A stretch of 7,777 nt of DNA from Chitinophaga pinensis (GTDB lineage Bacteria; Bacteroidota; Bacteroidia; Flavobacteriales_D; Crocinitomicaceae), in contig CAMBRH010000161.1 in assembly GCA_945870115.1 (NCBI GenBank), forward strand, positions 1 through 7,777, in the 5' to 3' direction. Positions 1 to 7,328 of the stretch are shown in pieces. Every line of letters starts with the position of its first letter. Position 1 is the first letter of the stretch. The notes below the pieces were generated by a model. The model saw nothing but the letters and a program-made list of their open reading frames with translations. It was not told the DNA's origin and made no database searches. The translations under genes were made by a program, and so were the position numbers.

Positions 1-1760
1 CCGCTTCTGCTTGTTTGGCTGTTTCTGACATTCCTTTCAACGGACCAATGTCTGAAGTAAGAGTTGGTAGAATTGACGGTCAATTCGTTATCAACCCAAC
101 TTTAGCAGAAATGAAAGTTTCTGATATCGATTGTATCATTGCTGGTACAATGAAAGACATTTGTATGGTTGAAGGTGAAATGCAACAAATATCTGAAGAT
201 GAATTAGTTGAAATCATTAAAGTTGCTCACTTAGCAATTATTGAACAATGTCAATTTCAATTAGATTTAGCAAAAGAAATTTCTAAATCTTCTCCAAAAA
301 GAGAATATAATCACGAAACACACAACGAGGATGTACGCAAAAAAGTGTACGATTTCTCTTTTGAAAAATGTAAAGCTGTTGCTCGTCAAGGTTTAGCATC
401 AAAAGAAAAAAGATCTGAATTGTTTGGTGCAGTGAAAGAAGAATACATCGCTTCACTTTCTGAAGAACAATTAGCTGAAGAAAAAGCTTTCATTTCTGTT
501 TACTTCAAAGAAGCAATGAAAAAAGCAGTTCGTGACGTCATGTTAAACGAGCAAATCCGTTTAGACGGACGTAAATTTGATGAAATTCGTCCAATCTGGG
601 CAGAAGTTGATTATTTACCAATGGTTCACGGTTCTGCTTTGTTTACTAGCGGTGAAACACAATCTTTGACAACACTTACTTTAGGTGGAAAAACAGATGA
701 GCAAATGATTGACGATGTAACGTACCATGGAACAGAAAAATTCATGTTACACTACAACTTCCCTCCATTCTCAACTGGTGAAGCAAGACCAAATCGTGGA
801 ACTTCAAGAAGAGAAATTGGTCACGGAAACTTGGCTTTAAGAGCTTTAAAACCTGTAATTCCAGCAGACAATGCTTACACAATTCGTTTGGTTTCTGAAA
901 TTTTAGAATCAAATGGTTCATCTTCAATGGCAACTGTTTGTGCTGGAACTTTAGCATTAATGGACGGAGGAGTTCAGATTACGGCTCCAGTTTCTGGAAT
1001 CGCAATGGGATTAGTTGCTGACGGAGGAAAATTCGCAGTATTATCTGATATTTTAGGTGATGAGGATCATTTAGGAGACATGGATTTCAAAATTACGGGT
1101 ACTGCGAACGGAATCACAGCTTGTCAAATGGACATCAAAGTTGACGGTTTACCATACGAAGTATTGATTCAAGCATTAAACCAAGCAAAAGCAGGTCGTT
1201 TACATATTTTGAACAAAATTATTGAAACAATTGCTAAGCCAAATGCTGAATTCAAACCACAAACTCCAAGAATTGAAGCATTTAACGTTCCTAACGAATG
1301 TATTGGTGCAATCATCGGACCTGGAGGAAAAATCATTCAAGCTTTACAAAAAGAAACAAATACCAACATCACAATCGAGGAAATCGAAGGTGGAGAAGGA
1401 AGAGTTCAAGTTATGTCAAACAATGCTGACGACATGAACGCTGCTGTAGCTAGAATCAGATTGATTGCCTTCCCTCCTACTGTTGAAGAAGGAGCTGAAT
1501 ACGAAGGAAAAATTAAATCACTTCAAGCTTACGGATGTTTCGTTGAAATTATGCCAGGAACTGACGGATTAATTCATATTTCTGAATTCAATTGGGATAA
1601 AATTGACAAAATGGAAGACGTTTGTAAAGAAGGTGATGTAGTTCGTTTCAAAGTTATGGGTAGAGATCCAAAAACAAAAAAATGGAAATTGTCTCGTAAA
1701 GTTTTGTTACCAAGACCAGAAAGAAAAGAAGCTCCAGCAAATACAACTGAAGCAAAATAA
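1..1760 (+). CDS. pnp: Polynucleotide phosphorylase (PNPase), 5'-truncated by the window edge
   Basis: PNPase degrades RNA 3' to 5' by phosphorolysis, releasing nucleoside diphosphates, and works as a cytoplasmic trimer in mRNA turnover. The reading frame is open from base 3, and the residues before the first possible start (a TTG at 15) already match the family (ASACLAVSDIPFNGP), so the true start lies upstream; roughly the first 130 residues are missing. In order: the end of the first RNase PH domain (to about base 180), the all-helical linker (about 190-530), the second RNase PH domain (about 540-1190), a KH domain with its GxxG loop GPGG at 1317-1328, and an S1 domain (about 1490-1710). 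Visible active-site elements are the RR pair at 807-812, the SSS phosphate-binding loop at 918-926, and Asp codons at 1065, 1077 and 1083, matching E. coli D486, D490 and D492. One oddity is FTSGET at 642-659, where the family normally has FTRGET/FTRGQT. A terminator follows the stop codon. Confidence 0.97.
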   Translation, partial: ASACLAVSDIPFNGPMSEVRVGRIDGQFVINPTLAEMKVSDIDCIIAGTMKDICMVEGEMQQISEDELVEIIKVAHLAIIEQCQFQLDLAKEISKSSPKREYNHETHNEDVRKKVYDFSFEKCKAVARQGLASKEKRSELFGAVKEEYIASLSEEQLAEEKAFISVYFKEAMKKAVRDVMLNEQIRLDGRKFDEIRPIWAEVDYLPMVHGSALFTSGETQSLTTLTLGGKTDEQMIDDVTYHGTEKFMLHYNFPPFSTGEARPNRGTSRREIGHGNLALRALKPVIPADNAYTIRLVSEILESNGSSSMATVCAGTLALMDGGVQITAPVSGIAMGLVADGGKFAVLSDILGDEDHLGDMDFKITGTANGITACQMDIKVDGLPYEVLIQALNQAKAGRLHILNKIIETIAKPNAEFKPQTPRIEAFNVPNECIGAIIGPGGKIIQALQKETNTNITIEEIEGGEGRVQVMSNNADDMNAAVARIRLIAFPPTVEEGAEYEGKIKSLQAYGCFVEIMPGTDGLIHISEFNWDKIDKMEDVCKEGDVVRFKVMGRDPKTKKWKLSRKVLLPRPERKEAPANTTEAK

Positions 1761-1782
1761 ATCTTTTTTTAAATTTATATTG

Positions 1783-1819
1783 AAACCATCATGCGAAAGT
1801 ATGGTGGTTTTTTTGTTTC
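1783..1819 (+). terminator. Rho-independent terminator of pnp
   Basis: The arms AAACCATCAT (1783-1792) and ATGGTGGTTT (1801-1810) pair over 10 bp with one G-U wobble. The loop can extend the stem by a G-U and a C-G pair, leaving a GAAA tetraloop at 1795-1798. A T-rich run (1808-1814, then TTT after one G) follows. It lies 22 bases after the pnp stop codon, so it should separate pnp from the next gene. Confidence 0.88.
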
Positions 1820-1838
1820 AAAAAAAATCGTATTTTTG
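1813..1838 (+). promoter_or_regulatory. Candidate Bacteroidota-type promoter for the 1882 gene
   Basis: TATTTTTG at 1831-1838 fits the Bacteroidota -7 consensus TAnnTTTG. The nearest upstream TTG (1813-1815) is 15 bases away, shorter than the usual 17-23, so the -33 element is weak; it also overlaps the tail of the pnp terminator. A start just downstream would give a leader of about 35-40 bases before the ATG at 1882. Motif match only. Confidence 0.45.
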
Positions 1839-1881
1839 GCATAGAAATTGAAAATACCCTTTCAAAAATAAAAAAATTCAA

Positions 1882-3141
1882 ATGAAAAAAAATCTAACAC
1901 TTATTTCTTTATTCCTTTTAATTTTCGGAATAAATGCCCAAACAGTTAAACTAAAAATCACTTACAAAGATTATCCAGTACAAAACTCTGATATTACCAT
2001 AAAAATTGGTGATGCGAGTATTGGTAAAGGTAGAACAGATAACGATGGAGAAGTATCCATTTCTTGTTCTAATTTAATTACTAAAAACATTGATGTTTAT
2101 GGAAGTAAAACAACTTCAAATTCAACCAAAACATGGGATGTAAAAGGTTACGTAAATTTAGATGGAAACAATTTTTATCACTTAAAAATGGAAGTTTTCG
2201 CAAAAGAAATGTCTGAAGCTTCTGGTGGCTTTCTATCTGAAAGTGCAATTGCTGCTGGTTGGGGTTTAGCTGCTAGTGGAAGTAATGATTCTCCTACCAC
2301 TAATAATAGTAGTAATAGTTCAAGTTCAAATGACGAGAATAAAAGCTCTCAATCGGGTTCAACTAACTCTAAAACAAATGATGATGCTGACGATAATGAT
2401 GAAAAATCAACTTTTGAAACTGCAAAAGATTTGAAACAGACTGCTGCGGACATGAAACAAATGCAGGAAGATAATTTAAAAATGCAACAACAAAATTTAC
2501 AGCAAGACATTATTCGTTTTGAGAAAAAAATCATCAAAGATGACAAAGATATTCAAAAAGCAAGTTCGGAAGGAAAATCAATTAATGTTTTAAGAAGAAT
2601 GGAAATTGACAAACAAATCGATGTATTAACCCTGGAAAAAAAGAATATCCAATTGCAAGATGTTAATGCAAAGGTTGCCAAAACAGATTTACCATTTGAG
2701 CAAAAAAAGACAAATGAATTGCGTTTAGATAAAATTAAAGATGAAATCGAAGTTTTAAAAGACGAAGATAAAAAATTGAAAAAATTAGACGATGAGCCTG
2801 AAAAGGTGGTTAATTCTAAAAACTCCGAAATCAAAACAACTGAAGAAAAAAAGACTAAGGAAGTTGAAATTGAAGAATCAAAAGAAGAAATCGCCTTGAA
2901 AAAAGAAACAGAAGAAGAAGCAAAATTTCAAAAGAAAAACAAGCAAATGTTAAAATTAGATTTAACAGAATTGAAAGTAGCTTTAAAGAAAAAGAACTTA
3001 AATTTTAAAATTCAATCAGGTGCTGGAACTCAGAAAGAGGAAAAAATGACAGAACTAAAACAAGAAATTGTGGATTTAGAATTTAAAATTATCAAATACG
3101 AAAAACGTATTGAAGAGCTTGAAAAAGCTGAAACTAAATAA
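1882..3141 (+). CDS. Exported coiled-coil protein of unknown function
   Basis: I do not recognise a named family for this 419-residue protein. Residues 1-20 form a Sec signal peptide ending in INAQ, so it is probably exported to the periplasm or beyond; there is no lipobox Cys. Residues 21 to about 105 look like a small beta-sandwich: the pattern ending in TDNDGEVSI (TDxxGxxxI) resembles carboxypeptidase-regulatory-like or similar Ig-like folds. A short Gly/Ala-rich patch (114-133) leads into a Ser/Asn/Asp-rich low-complexity linker (132 to about 175). From about 178 to the end it is highly charged (Lys/Glu/Gln) and strongly predicted by eye to be helical coiled coil, broken around 270-320 and 380-390. 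No catalytic motif or C-terminal sorting domain is visible. The ATG has an A-rich upstream stretch instead of a Shine-Dalgarno site. It is probably monocistronic, lying between two terminators. A structural, adhesive or scaffold role is only a guess. Confidence 0.9.
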   Translation: MKKNLTLISLFLLIFGINAQTVKLKITYKDYPVQNSDITIKIGDASIGKGRTDNDGEVSISCSNLITKNIDVYGSKTTSNSTKTWDVKGYVNLDGNNFYHLKMEVFAKEMSEASGGFLSESAIAAGWGLAASGSNDSPTTNNSSNSSSSNDENKSSQSGSTNSKTNDDADDNDEKSTFETAKDLKQTAADMKQMQEDNLKMQQQNLQQDIIRFEKKIIKDDKDIQKASSEGKSINVLRRMEIDKQIDVLTLEKKNIQLQDVNAKVAKTDLPFEQKKTNELRLDKIKDEIEVLKDEDKKLKKLDDEPEKVVNSKNSEIKTTEEKKTKEVEIEESKEEIALKKETEEEAKFQKKNKQMLKLDLTELKVALKKKNLNFKIQSGAGTQKEEKMTELKQEIVDLEFKIIKYEKRIEELEKAETK

Positions 3142-3143
3142 AT

Positions 3144-3178
3144 AAAAAAATCCATCAACAAATGTTGATGGATTTTTT
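3144..3178. terminator. Bidirectional terminator between convergent genes
   Basis: TCCATCAAC (3151-3159) pairs perfectly with GTTGATGGA (3164-3172) around a 4-base AAAT loop. The flanking A-run (3144-3150) and T-run (3173-3178) extend the stem to 15 bp and give a U-tract in either direction. It starts 2 bases after the stop codon of the plus-strand gene and lies 21 bases beyond the end of the minus-strand cytochrome gene, so it can end both transcripts. Confidence 0.9.
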
Positions 3179-3199
3179 GTTAAATTATTGTTCGAAAAA

Positions 3200-3526
3200 T
3201 TAATTTTTACAATTCAGAATTAAATAACTTAAAATATCTTCTTCCACTTTTGCATCAACAACAATCCCATTTTTGTTAATCATTGCTACCATATTTGGAA
3301 CGATTTTTCGCCATTCACGCTCTGTTTCTGAACTTGGTTTTGCTAAATCATGGCAAGACATACAATGTTGTTCATATAAATTCTTTTTACGATTTACTTC
3401 AGCCAAACTATCGCTAGGAACATCTTTAACAGTTTCAACAGTTGTAGCTACAGTTTTAGTCGGCTTAGTTGTGTGACAGGCAACTGCAAGAATTACAGTT
3501 AAAGAAATTAAAAGTGTTTTTTTCAT
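3200..3526 (-). CDS. Small c-type cytochrome lipoprotein
   Basis: This 108-residue protein has a lipoprotein signal peptide with a lipobox-like AVAC at 14-17, so Cys17 would be lipidated and the protein anchored to a membrane facing the periplasm or outside. A Thr/Val/Lys-rich linker (19-40) follows. The haem c site is CMSCH at 55-59 (CxxCH, His59 as axial ligand), in the context LYEQHCMSCHDL, typical of single-haem class I-like cytochromes. Met79 or Met82, after the EW(x)KIVPNM stretch, could be the sixth ligand, and residues 94-104 form the usual C-terminal helix. It should carry electrons, but the partner is not visible. It lies 55 bases after the DUF4340-like gene; I see no TAnnTTTG element or terminator in that gap, so it may be the last gene of the gldFG transcript. 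The start ATG is the only sensible one, directly heading the signal peptide. Confidence 0.92.
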   Translation of the reverse strand: MKKTLLISLTVILAVACHTTKPTKTVATTVETVKDVPSDSLAEVNRKKNLYEQHCMSCHDLAKPSSETEREWRKIVPNMVAMINKNGIVVDAKVEEDILSYLILNCKN

Positions 3527-3581
3527 TTTTAAATAATTTATTGTTTTTATTTTTATTAGTAAAGAATATTTTAAACCAGTA

Positions 3582-4613
3582 TTACATTTCCATTTCTTCT
3601 GGTTTTGCAGCGAAATAAATATGTCCCATAATCAATGGATTGAAAACGAAATATTGACATTTCACTAAATCACCACTTGGAAGTAAGCACCAAAAACGAT
3701 CAGCGTTGTATGCAATAGAATCACCAAATTCGTTCATGTTTAATTCTCCAGTTCCTTTCATTCGATACATTTTTAAGACATTAGATTTTCCTGACACTTC
3801 TTTTAGCGTCAACATGCAAAATGGTTTTGAGCGTTTCACACTATCAACTTGCTTGTCCGTTAAATCATAGTTAACAAATTCATAGTGAATTTTTTTGTAA
3901 TTATTCAAATAGCGAATAACCATGTTTGTATCAACAGCTGGCAAAAGTGTTTTAAAATGTTTTACTGTATAATTTGAACCTTTTTGAGAAACAGAAAAAC
4001 TTCTTGTTGGCTCATCAAAAAAGCGCACATCTACAGAGGCAATTTGATCTCTTTCTAAAGCAAAAATTTCCGTGCATTTCCATCTTCTTGGGTCGCAAAA
4101 AAAGCGCGGTTCAATAATCCCATTAAAAGCTTTAATTTTCATGATTACGGGTAAATCACTCTTCCCATCAGGTGTTTCTAAAAGCATGTAAGTTCCATAG
4201 TGATCTTGAGTTGAAAAACCTACAAACCACGTTTTTGACCATTCGCCGTTTTGATAAATTTCCACTTTGGTATGAGTTCCAGACATACGATTTGTGATTG
4301 TTTTTCTGGAATTCTCTGGAACATAACCTTTAAATTCAACATTTTTAAAGGTTTCAAGAATTGTGTGAACTGGTTCCTGAATGATACAATTCCCTGCTGA
4401 GTCTATCCAAATTCCATCTTTTTTAATCAGTTGAAATCTATTTGCAAAGGCATCTGTCATAATTATTTTATCAACAGAACTTGTATCAGCAATGCTAAAA
4501 TCCAATAATTCTGTATCAGATTTCCCACTATTGCGCACTAAATTGGTTGCCATAAATGCTAAAAATCCCAAAATGATGATTGAAATTGTTAAAATGATAC
4601 TTTTTTTACTCAT
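3582..4613 (-). CDS. Membrane-anchored protein with two DUF4340-like halves
   Basis: Residues 6-26 form one N-terminal membrane helix (signal anchor) after SKK, leaving about 315 residues probably outside the cytoplasm. The body shows two similar halves: 45-101 and 191-249 each start with a beta stretch (SSVDKIIM; IASVDVRFF), continue with a hydrophobic-polar strand pair (FQLIKKDGIW; FSVSQKGSNY), and end in a helix then strand (ILETFKNVEFKGYV; VIRYLNNYKKIHYEFV). This layout resembles DUF4340, a family often found beside GldG-type ABC genes; the assignment is from pattern memory, not a search. There are six cysteines (76, 173, 180, 266, 309, 319), an even number that could form disulfides if exported. 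It starts 21 bases after gldG ends, indicating an operon, and probably works with GldF/GldG as an extracytoplasmic accessory. Its precise role is unknown. Confidence 0.8.
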   Translation of the reverse strand: MSKKSIILTISIIILGFLAFMATNLVRNSGKSDTELLDFSIADTSSVDKIIMTDAFANRFQLIKKDGIWIDSAGNCIIQEPVHTILETFKNVEFKGYVPENSRKTITNRMSGTHTKVEIYQNGEWSKTWFVGFSTQDHYGTYMLLETPDGKSDLPVIMKIKAFNGIIEPRFFCDPRRWKCTEIFALERDQIASVDVRFFDEPTRSFSVSQKGSNYTVKHFKTLLPAVDTNMVIRYLNNYKKIHYEFVNYDLTDKQVDSVKRSKPFCMLTLKEVSGKSNVLKMYRMKGTGELNMNEFGDSIAYNADRFWCLLPSGDLVKCQYFVFNPLIMGHIYFAAKPEEMEM

Positions 4614-4634
4614 ACTATTTTTATTACTTAAAAA

Positions 4635-6422
4635 TTAATTTCTTGTATATTTTCTTCTTCGTATATAGAAAAACACTATTCCCATCAAAATGATTAACAA
4701 ACTTGGTAAAGCCATATTTAAAATCTTGTAAAAACCTGCTTCCAATTTCACTTTATCTTTATCAATTGCATGAACATCAATTTGTTTACTTCTTAAATCA
4801 AGTACAGAATTATCACCCATCATGTAATCAACTAAATTTTGAAAAAATTCTTGATTACCATAAACTAAAGGCTGCATTCCCTCAATTTTGGACATTGTTT
4901 CATCGAAACGCAATTCATTGAATGCTCTGGCACGAAATAAAAATCCACCTTTTTTATCAGGCATTGAGTCGTATTTATTTGCAATAAAAGATCCATTTCC
5001 AACTACAAAAATTTTACCTTCAGAAGTACTTTTCTCCTTGTATTTAGTTTCGGGATTATTTGCATATTCATCCACAATTCTATTTTTGTAATGTGAATCG
5101 AAATTTCCTTCAACCAAGCCTGCTAAACACAATTTATTGGTTTCATCTTCTGGATTTTCAACTAACATTGGGTTCGGACCGTAATTCATTGGGAAACCTA
5201 AACTAACCAATGGAGCTAAACCTGTCATGGAAGAATTGGTAGACGAAGTTAAAACAGGTGTTGAAACATTTTTTGCATTTCCAACAAATTGAATTTCAGA
5301 AGCATAGCGTAACAAGACAGGATCTAAATTCCGAGCAATTGGATGATTTGTCTGTGTAGCACGAATATCGAAAAACCAGGGTATCAATGGCGTTTTCGCT
5401 GAAGGAACAGCTTTTGGAGCACAGCGAACATCAATAACGTAATTATCATTTACTTTTATTCCATAATCAAATAACATTTTGTCTAATTCCAAACTGTATC
5501 TTTCCGTATGAACAATTCCTTTTTGGTTTAAAGTATCTTCGTTCAGATGCAATTTATCAATGAAACACATCAAGCGTCCACCTTGCATCAAAAATTGATC
5601 AATCAAATATTTATCCTTTTCAGAAAAAGGCTGTGTTGGACGAGCGATTACCAATCCTTTCACACCTTTTAACGCATCAACTGAATCATTTAAAAAGATG
5701 TCTTCAACTGAATAATAAGGTGAAATTAAAGCTCTAACTCGTTGTGTTTCTCCATAATTAAGTTCGCCATGTCCTTGTAAAAAGGCGATTCTTTGTTTGC
5801 TTTTTTGTGTACTTCTACGAATCGCACTGATTAACATATATTCTAAATTGTTAATCGAATTTTGAATTTGTGCTTCAAATTGTTCATTCAAAGTATAGTA
5901 TTTTCCTTGGGGAGTTCCAGGCATAAATTGAATGTGATTAACTGTACTTCCGCCGTAATCTAATTCAGCACCAGGCCACAACATCATTTGATTTTGAGCT
6001 CCATCTTTCATGAAAGTCAAATCCATTGGCATCAAACCTTTGCCTTTATTGTAAAGATTTTGAAATAATTCTTGTTGGTCAGATTCACTTCCTACCATCG
6101 GATCCAAGAAAACATACTCTAATCGATTTCCGGTATATTGTTTGAATTCTTTTAGTTTGTCTTCAATCGCGTTGCGAAAACGTTTTAATTCAGCAGGAAG
6201 ATTTCCATCTAAATATATTTTAAGTGAAATTCTATTTTTAAAATTTTCTTTGTTTGAAAGATATGTTATTGTTCCTTCACTCAAGGAATAACGTTTATCA
6301 GCAGTTGCATCGTAGCGAAAATAAATGTATGCACCAATAATATTTACAAAAACAAAAGCGGAAATTAAAATTGCTAAAAATGACCAATTATAAACCCCTT
6401 TGAATAATTTTTTCTTTTCCAT
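4635..6422 (-). CDS. gldG: GldG, gliding-associated ABC transporter extracytoplasmic component
   Basis: GldG is the membrane-anchored, mainly periplasmic partner of the GldA/GldF ABC transporter; in Flavobacterium johnsoniae these genes are needed for gliding, but related genes also occur in non-gliding bacteria and the substrate is unknown. The protein is 595 residues, near the usual size of the family. It has a membrane helix at about 14-35, followed at once by the family hallmark DATADKRYSLSEGT (38-51), then a large soluble region including the ABC_transp_aux-type segment with FLQGHGE at 214-220, a segment like SEKDKYLIDQFLMQGG, and the GDNSVLDLRSKQI stretch near the C-terminus. A second helix (about 566-587) and a basic tail (RRRKYTRN) end the protein. 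Both helices with the body between them fit a protein anchored at both ends. It begins 9 bases after gldF ends, so the two are almost certainly co-transcribed. Confidence 0.93.
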   Translation of the reverse strand: MEKKKLFKGVYNWSFLAILISAFVFVNIIGAYIYFRYDATADKRYSLSEGTITYLSNKENFKNRISLKIYLDGNLPAELKRFRNAIEDKLKEFKQYTGNRLEYVFLDPMVGSESDQQELFQNLYNKGKGLMPMDLTFMKDGAQNQMMLWPGAELDYGGSTVNHIQFMPGTPQGKYYTLNEQFEAQIQNSINNLEYMLISAIRRSTQKSKQRIAFLQGHGELNYGETQRVRALISPYYSVEDIFLNDSVDALKGVKGLVIARPTQPFSEKDKYLIDQFLMQGGRLMCFIDKLHLNEDTLNQKGIVHTERYSLELDKMLFDYGIKVNDNYVIDVRCAPKAVPSAKTPLIPWFFDIRATQTNHPIARNLDPVLLRYASEIQFVGNAKNVSTPVLTSSTNSSMTGLAPLVSLGFPMNYGPNPMLVENPEDETNKLCLAGLVEGNFDSHYKNRIVDEYANNPETKYKEKSTSEGKIFVVGNGSFIANKYDSMPDKKGGFLFRARAFNELRFDETMSKIEGMQPLVYGNQEFFQNLVDYMMGDNSVLDLRSKQIDVHAIDKDKVKLEAGFYKILNMALPSLLIILMGIVFFYIRRRKYTRN

Positions 6423-6431
6423 GATTTAAAA

Positions 6432-7163
6432 TTATTTTTTTAGTGATTTAAGAACTGTTAGTGCAGAAAAGATGAAAATTGAGATGACACTCAAGAAATA
6501 AAGAATGTCGCTTGAATCAATTACACCGCGTTTTATGGAATCATAATGAAAACTAATTCCACAGTATTTTATGATGTAATCAAAATCTCCCATTAAGTTA
6601 AATGAACCTAAAAGTGTTAATCCATCATAAAAAATCCAGCTTAAAAACATGGCAATGATAAATGCAACGATTTGACTATTTGTAATTGAAGATGCAAAAA
6701 GTCCAATTGCGACAAAAACAGAACCTAATAAAATCAAACCGATATAGGAAGTTAGCATTGCTCCGTGATCAAAATCGCCACTTTCTAAGGAAATAGAATA
6801 CATTGAGAAGTAAAAAACAAAAGTTGGTAAAATAGCTATTACAACCAAAGTTACGCCTGCAAAATATTTTGCCAAAAGAATATTCAAATCAGATATTGGT
6901 CTAGTGAAAAGCAATTCAATTGTTCCAGTTCTTCTTTCTTCAGCAATGGAACGCATGGTAATTGCAGGAATTAAAATCAAAAAAATCATTGGAGAAAGGT
7001 TAAAAAATGGAATTAAATCCGCTTCCGCACCTTCTAATAAATTGGTATCTTCAGAAATAATCCAATGGAACAATCCTGAGGTAATTAAGAAAATAAGGAT
7101 AAAAGTATAACCGATAACGGAACTTAAAAAACTTCTTATTTCTTTGAAATATAATGCTTTCAT
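6432..7163 (-). CDS. gldF: GldF, ABC-2 type permease of the gliding-associated transporter
   Basis: GldF is the integral inner-membrane permease that should pair with the ATPase GldA and with GldG. At 243 residues it is a normal length for the family. About six membrane helices are visible (roughly 17-36, 56-73, 103-124, 138-160, 165-183, 220-240). The cytoplasmic motif EERRTGTIELLFTRP at 75-89 is the characteristic ABC-2 permease signature following the second helix, and RGVIDSSDILYFLS near the C-terminus is typical of this subfamily. The ATG at 7163 gives the standard N-terminus MKALYFKEIRSF. It is the first gene of the minus-strand cluster. No gldA is present in the window; in F. johnsoniae gldA is also encoded away from gldFG, so its absence is not odd. 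Whether this organism glides cannot be told from these genes. Confidence 0.93.
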   Translation of the reverse strand: MKALYFKEIRSFLSSVIGYTFILIFLITSGLFHWIISEDTNLLEGAEADLIPFFNLSPMIFLILIPAITMRSIAEERRTGTIELLFTRPISDLNILLAKYFAGVTLVVIAILPTFVFYFSMYSISLESGDFDHGAMLTSYIGLILLGSVFVAIGLFASSITNSQIVAFIIAMFLSWIFYDGLTLLGSFNLMGDFDYIIKYCGISFHYDSIKRGVIDSSDILYFLSVISIFIFSALTVLKSLKK

Positions 7164-7214
7164 TTAAAATAGTTAAACTGAAAAATAAACGATTTTGTTT
7201 AATTCAACGAAGTG

Positions 7215-7222
7215 CAAAAATA
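7215..7222 (-). promoter_or_regulatory. Candidate -7 element for the gldF operon
   Basis: Read on the minus strand, 7222 to 7215 is TATTTTTG, an exact match to TAnnTTTG. It would give a leader of about 45 bases before the gldF ATG. I find no clear TTG at the expected -33 distance, so this rests on the -7 match and its position alone. Confidence 0.4.
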
Positions 7223-7297
7223 ACAAATATTTTTAAGATAAAAAACTGGAAAATGAATGAAATTTAAGAATTATAAATAGGTCTAATTTTAGATTTT

Positions 7298-7328
7298 TTG
7301 CTTACTTTTTTGAAAAATACGTATTTTG
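7298..7328 (+). promoter_or_regulatory. Candidate promoter for the 7381 gene
   Basis: TTG at 7298-7300 is followed after 21 bases by TATTTTG at 7322-7328, one base short of the TAnnTTTG consensus. The context CGTATTTT-GCC-TATAGAA closely resembles the candidate promoter before the 1882 gene, and the distance to the ATG (52 bases) is similar. A second, exact TAATTTTG match at 7357-7364 lacks a properly spaced TTG and would leave only about 10 bases of leader. Confidence 0.4.

Noticed and set aside
15..17. TTG as the start codon of the PNPase frame
   Set aside because: The frame is open upstream to the window edge and the residues before it already match PNPase, so the gene is simply cut by the window.
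742..957. Minus-strand frame of 71 codons inside pnp
   Set aside because: It lies antisense within a well-conserved enzyme and its protein shows no domain or signal; it is a shadow of pnp.
1222..1437. Plus-strand frame of 71 codons overlapping pnp
   Set aside because: Out-of-frame reading of the KH region of pnp, with no recognisable protein features.
2349..2834. Two Ser/Phe-rich minus-strand frames inside the coiled-coil gene
   Set aside because: They are the antisense of Lys/Glu-rich codons (AAA, GAA give TTT, TTC), which produces long stop-free Phe/Ser-rich frames by composition alone.
4703..5091. Plus-strand frames of about 70 codons antisense to gldG
   Set aside because: Composition-driven shadows of gldG with no signal, motif or promoter of their own.
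3200..7163. Claim that the organism glides because gldF and gldG are present
   Set aside because: GldF/GldG-like genes are found in non-gliding bacteria too, and no core motility genes (gldJ-N, sprA and others) are in the window.
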